DNA of 64,000 nucleotides from Aradus depressus. Its lineage: Eukaryota; Arthropoda; Insecta; Hemiptera; Aradidae. The notes beneath the pieces are model-generated. The model had not been told where the DNA came from. It did not search any database and worked only from the letters and a program-made list of their open reading frames with translations. Shown piece after piece: positions 1 to 9,103 of the stretch. Position 1 is the stretch's first letter. The number at the start of each line of letters is the position of its first letter. A program made the position numbers and the translations under genes. The DNA is taken from the NCBI GenBank assembly GCA_963662175.1, contig OY759217.1:52986108-53050107 (forward strand). The letters are read 5' to 3'.

Positions 1-895
1 CATTATCCAGTCTTGGACAATGTCCCTGCAACGCTCTGGTCCGTTCTGTCCACGTAGCTCACCCTCCAGGGCGAGGTGCAAGGGCTCGTCTACATCTGCT
101 CTCAGGGGCAAATTTCGTCTACAGAAGTACAAGGCAACCGCCCCGTCCAAGACCAAGTCTATGGGCGGAGCCCCTGCCAGCACCTGTAGCTCTGCCGTGG
201 AGACAGTACGATAGGCCCTTGTGATCCTCAGGAGGGCGGCTCTTTGGGCCTGCAGTAGTCTCGTCCTCTGCTGCTTGGTGGGGCGAAACCACCACCCTGC
301 AGCAGCGTACCGAGCCACAGCCTCGAATACCCCCGTGTAGATTGTTCTACACGCTGAGTAATCGAGGCCCCATGTTGCGCGAGCTAGGCGGCTCAGAGCG
401 TTGAAGATGGCATTTGTCCTTTCCTTGATGGCAACAGCGTGAGGGGTCGCGCTGAAGCCCGGACCCAGCCTCGCACCAAGGTAAGTGACCGTCTCCGGGA
501 ATTCAACGCGCATCCCCTGGATCCTCAAGGAGAAAGGGTGCCGGGCGTCGGTTTTCCCTCTCATCAGCAAGGCCTTAGTCTTGCTTGGTGAGAGGGCCAG
601 CTTGTTGGCGCAGCACCAGCCGTCGACGAAATCGATGACGGCCTGGGCTGCGCGGGTCAGAGCTGCCCGGCTATCAGCGTGCACCGTGATCACGAGATCG
701 TCAACATAGGCTACAGCCTTATATTGACGATACTCGAGTTCACGGAGCAATCCATCAAAGAGTAGATTCCAGAGTGTTGGTCCTAAGACCGAGCCCTGGG
801 GGACATCCTCATGGGACATGTACTAGCATACAACTGGCTCACAGTCGCAGAACGACCGTCAAAGAAACTGGAAAAACTCCGTCAAAAACTTTTCT
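1..895 (-). pseudogene. 5'-truncated non-LTR retrotransposon reverse transcriptase, broken, runs off the window's left edge
   Basis: Read on the minus strand, this is the middle and C-terminal part of a non-LTR retrotransposon reverse transcriptase. The PQGSVLGP box lies near 775-800 and the catalytic AYVDD box has its YVDD codons at 697-708. These are followed by the thumb-like stretch WCCANKLALSPSKTKALLMR. An extra base in the run ccctgggggac (about 790-800) puts the PQGS box out of frame with the residues before it (FFDGRSATVSQLYAST), and a stop lies upstream near 870. The frame then stays open to base 1, so the 3' part continues outside the window. The sequence is close kin to the copy at 17892-19100. 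Absence of everything upstream of mid-RT fits ordinary 5' truncation during target-primed reverse transcription. The family looks R1/jockey-like; the exact clade is inference. Confidence 0.85.
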
Positions 896-925
896 GTTAG
901 AAGGCCCTTAGTTTAATTTATTTAC

Positions 926-1022
926 GAGGTAAAATAAATTCAAGCACGCCGTCCTTCGGATGGGACCTCAAGCAATGGTCCCGAGCTTGTACGATGTCAG
1001 GTACTCGTTAAAGACCCCTCCC
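926..1022 (+). mobile_element. SINE fragment (central and 3' part)
   Basis: This piece holds the conserved SINE core, gccgtccttcggatgggac, followed by the tggtcccgagcttgtac and actcgttaaagacccct blocks. The same blocks occur in the complete copy at 13914-14302. The tRNA-like head is missing, and the copy ends in a pure G run. Confidence 0.8.
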
Positions 1023-1048
1023 GGGGGGGGGGGGGGGGGGGGGGGGGG
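1023..1048 (+). repeat. Homopolymer of 26 G
   Basis: Twenty-six consecutive G residues follow a SINE fragment. This could form a G-quadruplex, or it could be a length-uncertain assembly tract. Confidence 0.95.
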
Positions 1049-1049
1049 C

Positions 1050-2035
1050 TATGCACAAAAATTGCTCTAGTGCATTAACGGATGGACGGATTATCATGAA
1101 ATTTCACATGTAGTATTCTTAAAAGCCAAGTTAAAAAATAGGCTATGTGGCGTCCATAAATTTTGAACGGTAGGGGGGGTTGTAAGGGGGGCCTAAATAT
1201 AAAGATAGTGCTAAGTCATTAACGGATGATCGGATTGTCATGGAATTTCATATATAGTATTTTTGAAGGCCAAATAAAAAAATAGGGCGTGTGACGTCAC
1301 AAAATAGTGAACGTGAGGGGGGGTTGTGGGGGTAGGCCTAAATATAAAGATAGTGCTGTCATTAACGGATGATCGGATTGTCATGGAATTTCATAAGTAG
1401 TATTCTTAGAAGGCAAATTGAAAAGTACGCTATGTGACATCTCAAAATTTTGAAAGGCAGTGGGGGTTGTGGGGGTAGGCCTAAATATAACTATAGTGCT
1501 AAGTCTTGAACGAATGATCGGATTGTTATGGAATTTCATATGTAATATTCTTAAATAAAAAAATAGGGTGTAACGTCACAAAATTGTGAACCCTCACAGT
1601 TATGGGGGTAGGCCTAAATATAAAGACAGTGATCGGTCATTAACAGATGATCGAATTGTCATAGAATTTTACATGTAGTATTTTTAAAGGCGAAATAGAA
1701 AAATACACTATGTGACATCTCAAAAATTTGAACGGGAGGTGGGATTGCAAGGGTGGCAAGGCATACAAATTGTTTTAGCGCATAATTGTGAACGGAAGGG
1801 GGGTTGTGGGAGTAGGCCTAAATACGAAGATAGTGATTGGTCATTAACTGATGGTCGGATTGTCATGGAATTTCAGTATTTTTAAAGGCGAAATAGAAAA
1901 ATACACTATATGAAATCTCAAAAATTTGAACGGGAGGGGGTGGGGTGGGAGGGAGGGGGGGGGGTTGGGGCTAAGCATAAAAATAATAGTGACTCATTAT
2001 AAGTAATCGGATTGAAATTTCATATGTAGTAGTAG
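1050..2035 (+). repeat. Degenerate tandem repeat, about 135-200 bp spacing, 7 copies
   Basis: Each copy contains the block cattaacggatgatcggatt, then a catggaatttca block, an aaaatag..tatgtgacgtc block, a G-rich run (agggggggttgtggggg) and taggcctaaatata. Anchors are near 1072, 1217, 1363, 1503, 1638, 1845 and 1994. Copies have drifted by substitutions and indels. The tttcatgaaattt-like core is shared with the dispersed noncoding repeat family elsewhere in the window. No coding content is seen. Confidence 0.8.
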
Positions 2036-2039
2036 TAAC

Positions 2040-2342
2040 TACGTACTAGCTTTGGTGCCCAGCGTTCCTAACCACGTTCTAGCTGTGGGGTCCGCCTTTG
2101 CAAGGTACAAACTGGCTGTGGTGTCCAGCGTTCCTAACTACGTACTAGCTGTGGGGTCCGCCGTTGCAAAGCATATACTAGCTGTGGTCACAAGCGTTCT
2201 TAAGTACGCACTGGCTAGAACGTCCAGTGACGCTAAGTATTCACTAGCTGTGGTTTCCGCCGTTGAATGGCACGTACTAGCTATGGTGCCCAGGGGTCCT
2301 AAAAACTTACTAGCTGGGATGTCTGCCGTTGAAGAACTATAA
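2040..2342 (+). repeat. 39-bp minisatellite, about 7-8 degenerate copies
   Basis: The unit is of the form tactagctgtggtgtccagc plus gttcctaactacg. It is 39 bp, so one frame stays open with a 13-residue period. The same unit, on the opposite strand, makes up the array at 28652-29908. I treat the open frame as a by-product of unit length. Confidence 0.8.
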
Positions 2343-2480
2343 GCCTTATTCCGTATGAATAATTCAAAATTATAACATCATGAATTTACTGTTGAAAAAT
2401 TGAATAGGATTCGAACGAGAGATATTAGGGAAAAGTCAAAGTTCCCCGGGCAACGCCGGGTATTACTGCTAGTTTTAAAT
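2335..2480 (-). repeat. Dispersed repeat family with CCCGG hairpin, copy 1
   Basis: On the minus strand it starts actagcagtaatacccggcg, carries the hairpin cccggcgttgcccggg and continues aactttgacttttcc. It then matches the copy at 61605-61760 through cttatagt.cttcaac. It adjoins the 39-bp minisatellite. The family is not recognised by name. Confidence 0.75.
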
Positions 2481-2929
2481 ATTTTTGTCGAAATTCGAGG
2501 ATCAGAATACAGAAATCAACAAACAATTTGACCAACAAACTAATGGATTTGTGTCAGATGATAAATTCCAATGAGCAATGGCGAGGGAAGAAAAAACATC
2601 AGATAGCAATAATAGAAAGAAAACAAAGAAAATAAAACAAACTGTGATTTAACTATATAAAAAATGAAATTAAATGCAATAAGCAATATAATAATATGGA
2701 AATAAAAGACATCAGATAGTAATAATAGAAAGATTAGAGGTGAAAACAAATTGTGTTTTAACTATATTAAAAAAAAAAAAAAGAAGTCTGGAGAATATAA
2801 GTATGTAGGTAATGGAGAAATCGATTGTTTAAAAGCTGAAGTAGGTGCGCTGTTATTAAAATTCAATAAAATCCTAAATCCATAAGGGAAAGAAATTCGA
2901 AATTATAAGCGATCCGTTATATAAGTATA
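2481..2929. other. AT-rich sequence with a 112-bp direct repeat; no gene seen
   Basis: Two imperfect copies starting acatcagatag.aataatag lie about 112 bp apart (near 2596 and 2708). The rest is A- and T-rich without a supported frame. It lies just downstream of the 3' end of locus A. Confidence 0.6.
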
Positions 2930-2935
2930 TTTATT
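2930..2935 (-). promoter_or_regulatory. Candidate poly(A) signal AATAAA of locus A
   Basis: AATAAA on the minus strand, about 95 bases after the stop codon of exon 3. The paralogous locus B has AATAAA at the equivalent place (30614-30619), and A/B similarity ends shortly after both. Position and conservation support it; no transcript evidence. Confidence 0.5.
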
Positions 2936-3028
2936 CAAATAAATGTATTTATACAAAAAGCCACTATATAAATACTAATGTATATAATATGTACAAAAAG
3001 GTAACATATTATTTTTGTTTTATACATG

Positions 3029-3152
3029 TTAGTTCTTACGGATGAAGATTATTCTTATTTTATCAGCACGAAAATTTGGATAGAGGGCTTGCAGAATATG
3101 CTCAAAATTTTCATCGTCTTGATATATATACTTTGTCTTAGTCAGCGTTTCT
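3029..3152 (-). CDS. Locus A exon 3 (terminal), C-terminal 40 residues of putative secreted protein
   Basis: The acceptor is tttatttgtttcag, immediately followed on the minus strand by AGAAACGCTGAC. The first base completes a glycine codon begun in exon 2. Forty codons then run to TAA at 3031-3029. Visible segments are ENFEHILQALYPNF and IRIIFIRKN. It aligns with locus B exon 3 at about a third of positions, with a shared L..T pattern, a Y, an F, L(Y/F)PN and a closing hydrophobic I.I.FI.K. The 3' untranslated stretch right after the stop is about 87 percent identical to that of B over 95 bases, better than the coding part. Function is unknown. The splice site, matching phase and paralogue support the call. 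Confidence 0.6.
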
Positions 3153-3368
3153 CTGAAACAAATAAATGAAAAAATGTTATTTTAGTTCAATTGGATTGAA
3201 AATTAAAAAAAATTATTAGTTTCGGAAGGTGAGAGTTTATTTTGCATTCATTTTTAGATAAAATAAAAGTTAGCTGGGCTGTATTCGAACTGTGAACCTT
3301 CTCATCTCTAGGATATTCATAGGAGAAGCCATACATAATCTCGCAAAAAAAAAAGATGGAAAACTTAC

Positions 3369-3433
3369 CCCACAAATAATTGGACGATTGCGTTGTCATT
3401 TGTCGTCTTGTAATCGGCACCAATTCCGTTACG
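3369..3433 (-). CDS. Locus A exon 2, internal 65-nt coding exon
   Basis: On the minus strand the acceptor ttttatttgtttacag precedes CGTAACGG, and the exon ends in GG before a consensus donor GTAAGT (3368-3363). The frame matching exon 3 reads RNGIGADYKTTNDNAIVQLF and onward. The paralogous exon at 32211-32275 has the same 65-nt length and phase, and reads NGVGSQPMETNEKAIVRLFK. I count 23 differences in 65 bases, many of them changing the amino acid. The flanking intron differs much less: the 38 bases around aaaaacgc upstream are nearly identical, and about 85 percent of the 90 bases downstream match. No domain is recognised. Confidence 0.6.
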
Positions 3434-3516
3434 CTGTAAACAAATAAAATTACAACATAACAAAGACTCATAGCGTTTTTACAAACATTATGTATTCGGG
3501 TAATTTTCATTTAATT

Positions 3517-3606
3517 CCGACATGTCCCCCACCCCGAGGATCAGACATGTCCCCACCCCCAGGACGAGACATGTTCCCACCCCCCCGGACCAGACAGGTT
3601 CCCACA
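3517..3606 (+). repeat. About 27-bp GC-rich tandem repeat, 3-4 copies
   Basis: Repeated gacatgtccccacccc.agga blocks. Locus B has a single corresponding block near 32362, so the expansion is private to locus A. Confidence 0.75.
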
Positions 3607-3657
3607 CTTCTCACGGGTTATTTTGGCTAAAGCTTGCATACATAGAAACTTATATAT

Positions 3658-5055
3658 AAGCTGCTCACAAATTGAAGTGGACCACTTCCAAAAATTCAGA
3701 TATCACTCATTTTCTTTTACTTGGATGATTTGAAAGTTTTTCAAGTTAAAAATAAACCATTTTTACAACTTCTCCACAATCTTTTCAAGTAATCTCTGTG
3801 GGGATTAATAAAAAATAAAAATAAACAAAAACATATTCATTTTGTTTACACAAAATTGGGAGCCGCTTTGTTGGGTTTAATTACCAAAACAAATCAAGAT
3901 TCGTCTTTCACCATCATTACTCATTTAGCCAGCGCACTAGACTTTTTTTTAAATGCCGTTACGAAGACTTACTGTTCAAGAACTAGGGAGGGCTTTGGCT
4001 CTTTTAGAGTTAGGCCATTCTCAGCGTGATGTTGGCCATAGGCACCGTCACGATACCAGAGAACAGGTACTACTCAATACACTCATGGAGGAGGCCGAAT
4101 TCGAAAAACTACCCCTCAGCAGAACCGATATTTAAAAGTCCAGACCACTAGGCAACGAGGTTTAACAGCTCAACAACTGCAAAGCTCTTTTGTGGATGCA
4201 ACAGGGGTCTGCATTTCAACTCATACAGTTAGAAACCGCCTCCATGAATTCGGTTTGAGGGCAAGAAGACCAGCGAGGAGGTGTTTTTTAACGAGACATC
4301 ATAAAGCAGCGTGTCTCCTATGGGCTCGTGAACATGTTGATTGGACTGATGAGAATGGGACCGTTGTTTATTTACTGACGAATCGAAATTTGTTCTCCAT
4401 CATCGTGGTAGACGTTTTAGAGTGTGGAGAGAGCGAAACCAGCGATTTAACGCAGATATGACAGCCAGTACGCTCTTATGGAGGAGGCTCAATAATGGTC
4501 TGGGCAGTTATATCGAGTAATGAAAAACTCAGCTGATAATGTTCAGAAATGAACATGTGACCGCACAAACTACCTGGACAATGTCATCAGGCCTGTTATT
4601 GTCCCTTTATCCCAAGAAGTTGGGGAAAATGTCATTCTTGTTGCTGATAATGCTCGACTTCATAGAGCCAGGTTGGAATTTAGAGGGACGAGAAATGACG
4701 CGCATGAACTGGCCTACTTCTTCAACCGACATGAATCCTATTGCGCATGTTTGGGATAAACTCCAACGCCAGTTGCAAATGCGTTCGCCTTTCCCGGATA
4801 ACTTGGATGAACTTGCAGATGCATTAATTGAGGAATGGGCTTCTTTGCCCCAACATTACGTATTGAGCCTTATAAGGAGTATGAAACTGTGATGTGAATG
4901 TTTAATTCGAAGCAGAGGAGGCCCAACGCCCTACTAAAAAACTTTTTTTAAAAAATGTCATATTGAATAAATAAGGTTTTATTGACAAATGATTAATAAC
5001 CATAAAAAAAATGTTTGAAAAAATGAGTGGTCCACTTCAATTTGTTAGCAGTTTG
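3658..5055 (+). mobile_element. Tc1-like DNA transposon, degenerate, with terminal inverted repeats
   Basis: The ends are inverted copies of ctgct.acaaattgaagtgg and accact (left near 3661-3690, right near 5024-5054). The right end is flanked by TA; the left TA is at 3655-3658 within tatata. The interior carries transposase pieces. At about 1.4 kb it is slightly short for the family. It sits in intron 1 of locus A and interrupts the A/B similarity at about 3650, so it inserted after the two loci split. Confidence 0.85.
3953..4892 (+). pseudogene. Tc1-like DD34E transposase remnant
   Basis: A Tc1/mariner transposase in broken frames. The N-terminal helix-turn-helix region lies at 3953-4135 (RRLTVQELGRALALLELGHS). 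The second DNA-binding part follows at 4192-4340 (STHTVRNRLHEFGLRARRPA). The first catalytic aspartate is in FTDESKF (about 4373-4393), readable only after a frame change. The second lies in the DNARLHRA motif (about 4647-4670). The third catalytic site reads MNPIAHVWD (about 4731-4757), where the family has a glutamate in place of that alanine. Several frameshifts and the lost catalytic residue mean it is dead. No intact partner copy is visible in the window. Confidence 0.88.
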
Positions 5056-5072
5056 TATATATATCCTTCGAA

Positions 5073-5170
5073 ATGGTCCCGAGCTTGTACGATGTTAGGT
5101 ACTCGTTAAAGACCCCTCCCTAGGTGAATACAAATTTAGGGTAGGCAAAATTTAGGACTACCATCATAGT
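5073..5170 (+). mobile_element. SINE fragment (3' half)
   Basis: Contains tggtcccgagcttgtac, actcgttaaagacccct, ccctaggtgaata and gggtaggcaaaatttaggac in the order of the full SINE at 13914-14302. It ends two bases before the 5' LTR of the retrotransposon. Confidence 0.8.
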
Positions 5171-5172
5171 AT

Positions 5173-6310
5173 ATTGCAGCATGTCTACCCTATAGACAAT
5201 ATATAATGCTCAGAACTGGCGATGTCTGCGAGAGAATCGCGATCGCTAGGAGCAAAGTAAGGGTTGTGTATTGTTGAATCAAAGAGAATTGCATTTGGAA
5301 GAGCATGCTCGGAACCAGAGATGCCTGCGAGAGAATCGCGATCGCTGGGAGCGAAAACAAAGAACTATATAGAGAATAGAAAGGAAGCCAAGATAATTGT
5401 CTACATCCGGTGTATGATGGACAGTGGTGCAGGTTTTCACAGAACTAGAAGCGGATATAATTGGTAATATGTGATTGGCTGGAAATAAAGTGGGCGGAGA
5501 CCGACAACCAATCAAACCTCGAGAACCGTTCCCCTACCACGATCAGGCCCCACAGACCACACCCAAATTTACTCAGTCTTCATTCATGTCTCGGCTGATC
5601 ACCACGTTCTTTTTATATATTTCAAAATTAGTTTGAATATGTGAAATTACTATTTCTTCGTTCATGTCTCGGTCGAGCACCACGTATCTTTTCTATAATT
5701 AAGTTTGAATAGGTGATATCATTTCTTCTCCATACTTGGGGCCAGACTGGCCACATGGAACTAGTCAGTGAGATACACTTTGATTTCGGACGGTGCAAAG
5801 TCAGTGGGGGTGTAACTTCTGGTGTGCCCTCGAAACTACGCAGATCTTCAGGGACTATGGGATTAGATGATGTCTACGGGAAGTCCAGAAAGGATGATCA
5901 CGCCGTCATTCACCATGGATATCATATCGAGGTACCTCGTAATTGAGTTATAAAGTCCTTCAGACATATGGCCAAATCATATTCAATCGTTTTTCTTATG
6001 TAAATATTTTATGTTCTTTTAAAATAAATATGTTATTATTCTAAGGTTGATTCATTCCATTTCCCTATCCCATGCTTCTTCTGGTTGGCAACAGTAATTT
6101 AATTATTATTAATTACTGATGACAACTGACCCGTTAGGAACTTGTAACCGTTCTTCCCGTGAGAGTGTACTCAGCTATCCAGGTATTGTTTTTATTAAAG
6201 TCGCGATATAATAATTTTCAATTTTAATAATTTTTCGATATTAATTATATTTTATTTATATTTACTAATTACGTAAATTGCACTCACACGAGAAGGAGAG
6301 TTGTTACAAT
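5173..6310 (+). repeat. 5' LTR
   Basis: 1,138 bp with short inverted ends attg...caat. It is identical in length to the 3' LTR with 11 substitutions by eye. AATAAA occurs near 6021. Small open frames inside appear in both LTRs and show no sign of being genes. Confidence 0.93.
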
Positions 6311-6332
6311 TGGCGCCCCGAACAAGGACTTG
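6311..6332 (+). promoter_or_regulatory. Primer-binding site, tRNA-Lys type
   Basis: Starts directly after the LTR and reads tggcgccccgaacaaggact. It resembles the complement of the 3' end of tRNA-Lys(UUU) with one extra C and one mismatch. It would prime minus-strand synthesis. Confidence 0.75.
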
Positions 6333-6701
6333 ATTCGTTTATTAATTATGCTAATTAGTATAATTAATGAGCCCCACTAATTGGTCCCTAATTAGATTAT
6401 TAAAATTTTTTTTTTCTTTTTAACGTAGATTCTAGCCTATTAGGCTAAAATGTTATATTTTCTATTAAAGTCGGTAATTAAAGTGAAAACTGAAGAAGGA
6501 TGGGTGAGGTTAATGGATGATGAGAATGAGATCATTTATTGAAATTAATATCTTATTTTTTTGACATTTTAGAATTTTCTTGTGTAGTTTTAGTAAGCAT
6601 TTATTTTCATTTTTTTTTTTACATATTATTACTATTGTTGTATTGTGATGCCATCCGACAGGTCACCATAGAAAGTAGGCTATATAGTATTTCATTTTAG
6701 T

Positions 6702-8019
6702 TTGTTTGCTCCACTTGAATTTATCAGAATGCAAGATAAGATGGCGGACGTCCCGGTAGAGATGCCTAAATTTGACCTAGAGGCAATGCTTAAGGACATG
6801 CAGAAACACATAGGAAAGCAAATTTCGGAACAGAGAAAGGATTTATGCGGCTATGCAGGAACAGATGGAAAACTTGGGAAATTCCCTAAGTAAACAAATT
6901 TCGGAACTAGGAACCAGATTGGGGGAGCAACTTTCGGTGGTCGCAAATAAGATCGAATCCATTAAACGTAATATGGGTACCGTACAATCTGAATCCGGAG
7001 ATTTGAGAACTAGGCAGACAATTCAGAAGAGAGATATGATAAGCCTACTTCTGAAGTTAGGGACATGGTAGATGTCAGTTATCATGAAGTGACAATTAAG
7101 ATCGTTTCTGAAACACAATGTCTGGATGAGGAGGTCGAAGAAATAAATTCGAACCAAAACCTTTTTCGTACCGATGGTGAGAAGAGATTCGCCGATATCA
7201 CGAAGAGAGTGGGTACTGTTTCGGGTCAAACTCAGGTCTCAACCCCAAAACATAATGACCAAGTGACGTTCACCATCGCATACAAGTCAGACCTTTGCTC
7301 GTGAACAGCCTAGCAACGTCACTTTCCAAAATACTTATATAAAAAATTACGAACCTAATAAGGTAACGTTCCGTAACAACGTGTTGGATTTACCCAACCA
7401 TTTTATATCAAATTTCGAAATTGCATATATTCACAATGGAGAATTTTATAATCTGAACGAATTCATAAAGTCACATTTAAAGGGCGAGAGTCTGGATTAG
7501 TTCCTTGTAAAGTCAGGAAGCATCCGCTCTTTTGATGAATTCGTCAATGCATTCAAAGATAGGTTCTGCGGGGAGAAATATGACGTTATAGTCCGTAGGG
7601 AACTTGATACCCAAGGCTATGCCGATCATATGGATAAAACACCCAGCGAACACTTTTCAAATTTAGTATCACGACTCCAAGATAGTACGTATAAAATTCC
7701 GGAAGGCTACTTATGTGAACTATTAAGCAAACATTATGGAGAGACGGTCGAAAATTCCGTTAGGATCGAGGGAATAATCTCTTTTGAGAGATTACATGAG
7801 CAGATAATTAGGATAGGAACTAACATAATTAGACGTGATTGTAAATTAAAGGATAGTCCTTGGAGAGGCGTGGGGAGACAGAACCGACTAGATAGTTTTC
7901 CGAGAAACACTAACCCTCCCAGACAAGACCCACCTCGTTACAATTCTACTACTATGACTCAAATCAGAATTATAATCGACCACCTAATCATAGGGATAAC
8001 CAGTCGAAACCTAACGTAA
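6702..8019 (+). pseudogene. Gag-like region, several broken frames
   Basis: The first frames (6702-6893 and 6853-7071) overlap in different phases and encode a polar, probably coiled-coil N-terminus (FDLEAMLKDMQKHIGKQISE; then ENLGNSLSKQISELGTRLGE). A further frame runs 7065-7304. At 7400-8019 a capsid-like stretch resembles the retrotransposon gag domain: FDEFVNAFKDRFCGEKYDVI before the frame at 7630, then EHFSNLVSRLQDSTYKIPEG and a basic tail. An in-frame stop lies near 7498. No zinc knuckle is seen. The domain call is by resemblance; the breaks are directly visible. Confidence 0.65.
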
Positions 8020-8152
8020 GAAACATGGAGATAGTGACCGACAACAATGTCAATACCGCAAAGCAGGAAATGAAGTAATCCCTTGGAGAGTTGGCTAACA
8101 ATCTGAAGCCAATAGTTGACCACTTGATAAAAAACTAAGTCGCAGGAGTGGG

Positions 8153-9103
8153 ATGAATAAACTTAAAGACAAGGGGGGAGGTAAATTTAAATTCAAGGGG
8201 GACATACGCAGTTTGCTTGGTACAGAGATGATGACGAGATTGACAGGGGACAGTGACCTACATACTAACATTGACAATGGATGTCCCACTCCGGTAAAAA
8301 TAAAGACAGACTGTAACAACGGACTGACATTGATGAAGCTACAGGGGTACCAAGAAGGTAGCGGTTTAGGAAGACACGGCAATGGACGTTTGGAACCAGT
8401 TTTTATCAGCACGAGAAGACCACTACAAGGATTAGAGTACAAATTTGATTATATCAGATCACCAATTAACGTAGAATCAATAGCAAAGACATCCTTACCA
8501 ATCACTGCTAAGCAGGAAGAGCCCATCGACGAACAGACATACCCCGACAATACTATGACCGCCCCAGACGATTCATTAATCATAGAAGAGGATGAAGTCA
8601 CAGACAGACCGACAGGCAATGACAAAAACATAACTTCCCTAGACGACGTCAGAATATCATCCCTGATGCAGGAGTTTTCTGACCTACTTAGAAACGAGGA
8701 CGAAGTAACAGACATATCGACAGACAATGACCACTTAATCCGCTACCCGACTAATGGCAACCCCACCTGTGAAGAACATCCGCAGGTGAACTTCATCAAA
8801 GACGTTAGAATAACTGACATTTCGGGACTACACCAACAGACATACCGATTTACAGAAAGACAGAAACAAAACTTTGAGAGACGACACAAACAGACTACGT
8901 TAGAAATTGGCAATCAGGTGTTAGTACAATCTCTGCGGATACCCACCGGTAAGAGGGATATATCCAAGCTATTACTATTACTATTCTGGGAAGGACCTTA
9001 CCAGATTTTAGACAAGGAAAGTCCTCAAATTTTTATTTTAGGACATCTCGGCAGCGACGTTGTAGGAGGAATCTTATATGACCTCACAGAAGCCGTGTAT
9101 TAG
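8153..9103 (+). CDS. 316-codon frame: G-patch motif plus integrase C-terminal-like tail
   Basis: An uninterrupted frame inside the LTR element. Residues about 60-95 match the G-patch pattern (LMKLQGYQEGSGLGRHGNGR then LEPV, and GLEYK further on), a glycine-rich RNA-binding motif also found at the end of betaretroviral proteases. The middle is acidic and low in complexity, with repeated D/E-rich EVTD blocks. The last 90 residues look like the small C-terminal region of Ty3/gypsy integrases: RQKQNFERRHKQTTLEIGNQ, VLV, then FWEGPYQIL. Reverse transcriptase, RNase H and the integrase catalytic core are missing between the two parts, so this is a fusion left by internal deletion. Whether the frame is still expressed is unknown. 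Confidence 0.6.
   Translation: MNKLKDKGGGKFKFKGDIRSLLGTEMMTRLTGDSDLHTNIDNGCPTPVKIKTDCNNGLTLMKLQGYQEGSGLGRHGNGRLEPVFISTRRPLQGLEYKFDYIRSPINVESIAKTSLPITAKQEEPIDEQTYPDNTMTAPDDSLIIEEDEVTDRPTGNDKNITSLDDVRISSLMQEFSDLLRNEDEVTDISTDNDHLIRYPTNGNPTCEEHPQVNFIKDVRITDISGLHQQTYRFTERQKQNFERRHKQTTLEIGNQVLVQSLRIPTGKRDISKLLLLLFWEGPYQILDKESPQIFILGHLGSDVVGGILYDLTEAVY

Noticed and set aside
3187..3510. 107-codon minus-strand frame read straight through locus A exon 2
   Set aside because: It crosses the splice acceptor and donor and uses a frame that does not match exon 3; the spliced reading in the other frame fits both paralogues better.
5264..5946. Open frames of 67, 78 and 77 codons inside the LTRs, present again at 11052-11734
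   Set aside because: They are duplicated because they lie in the two LTR copies. They overlap on opposite strands and have no recognisable domain.
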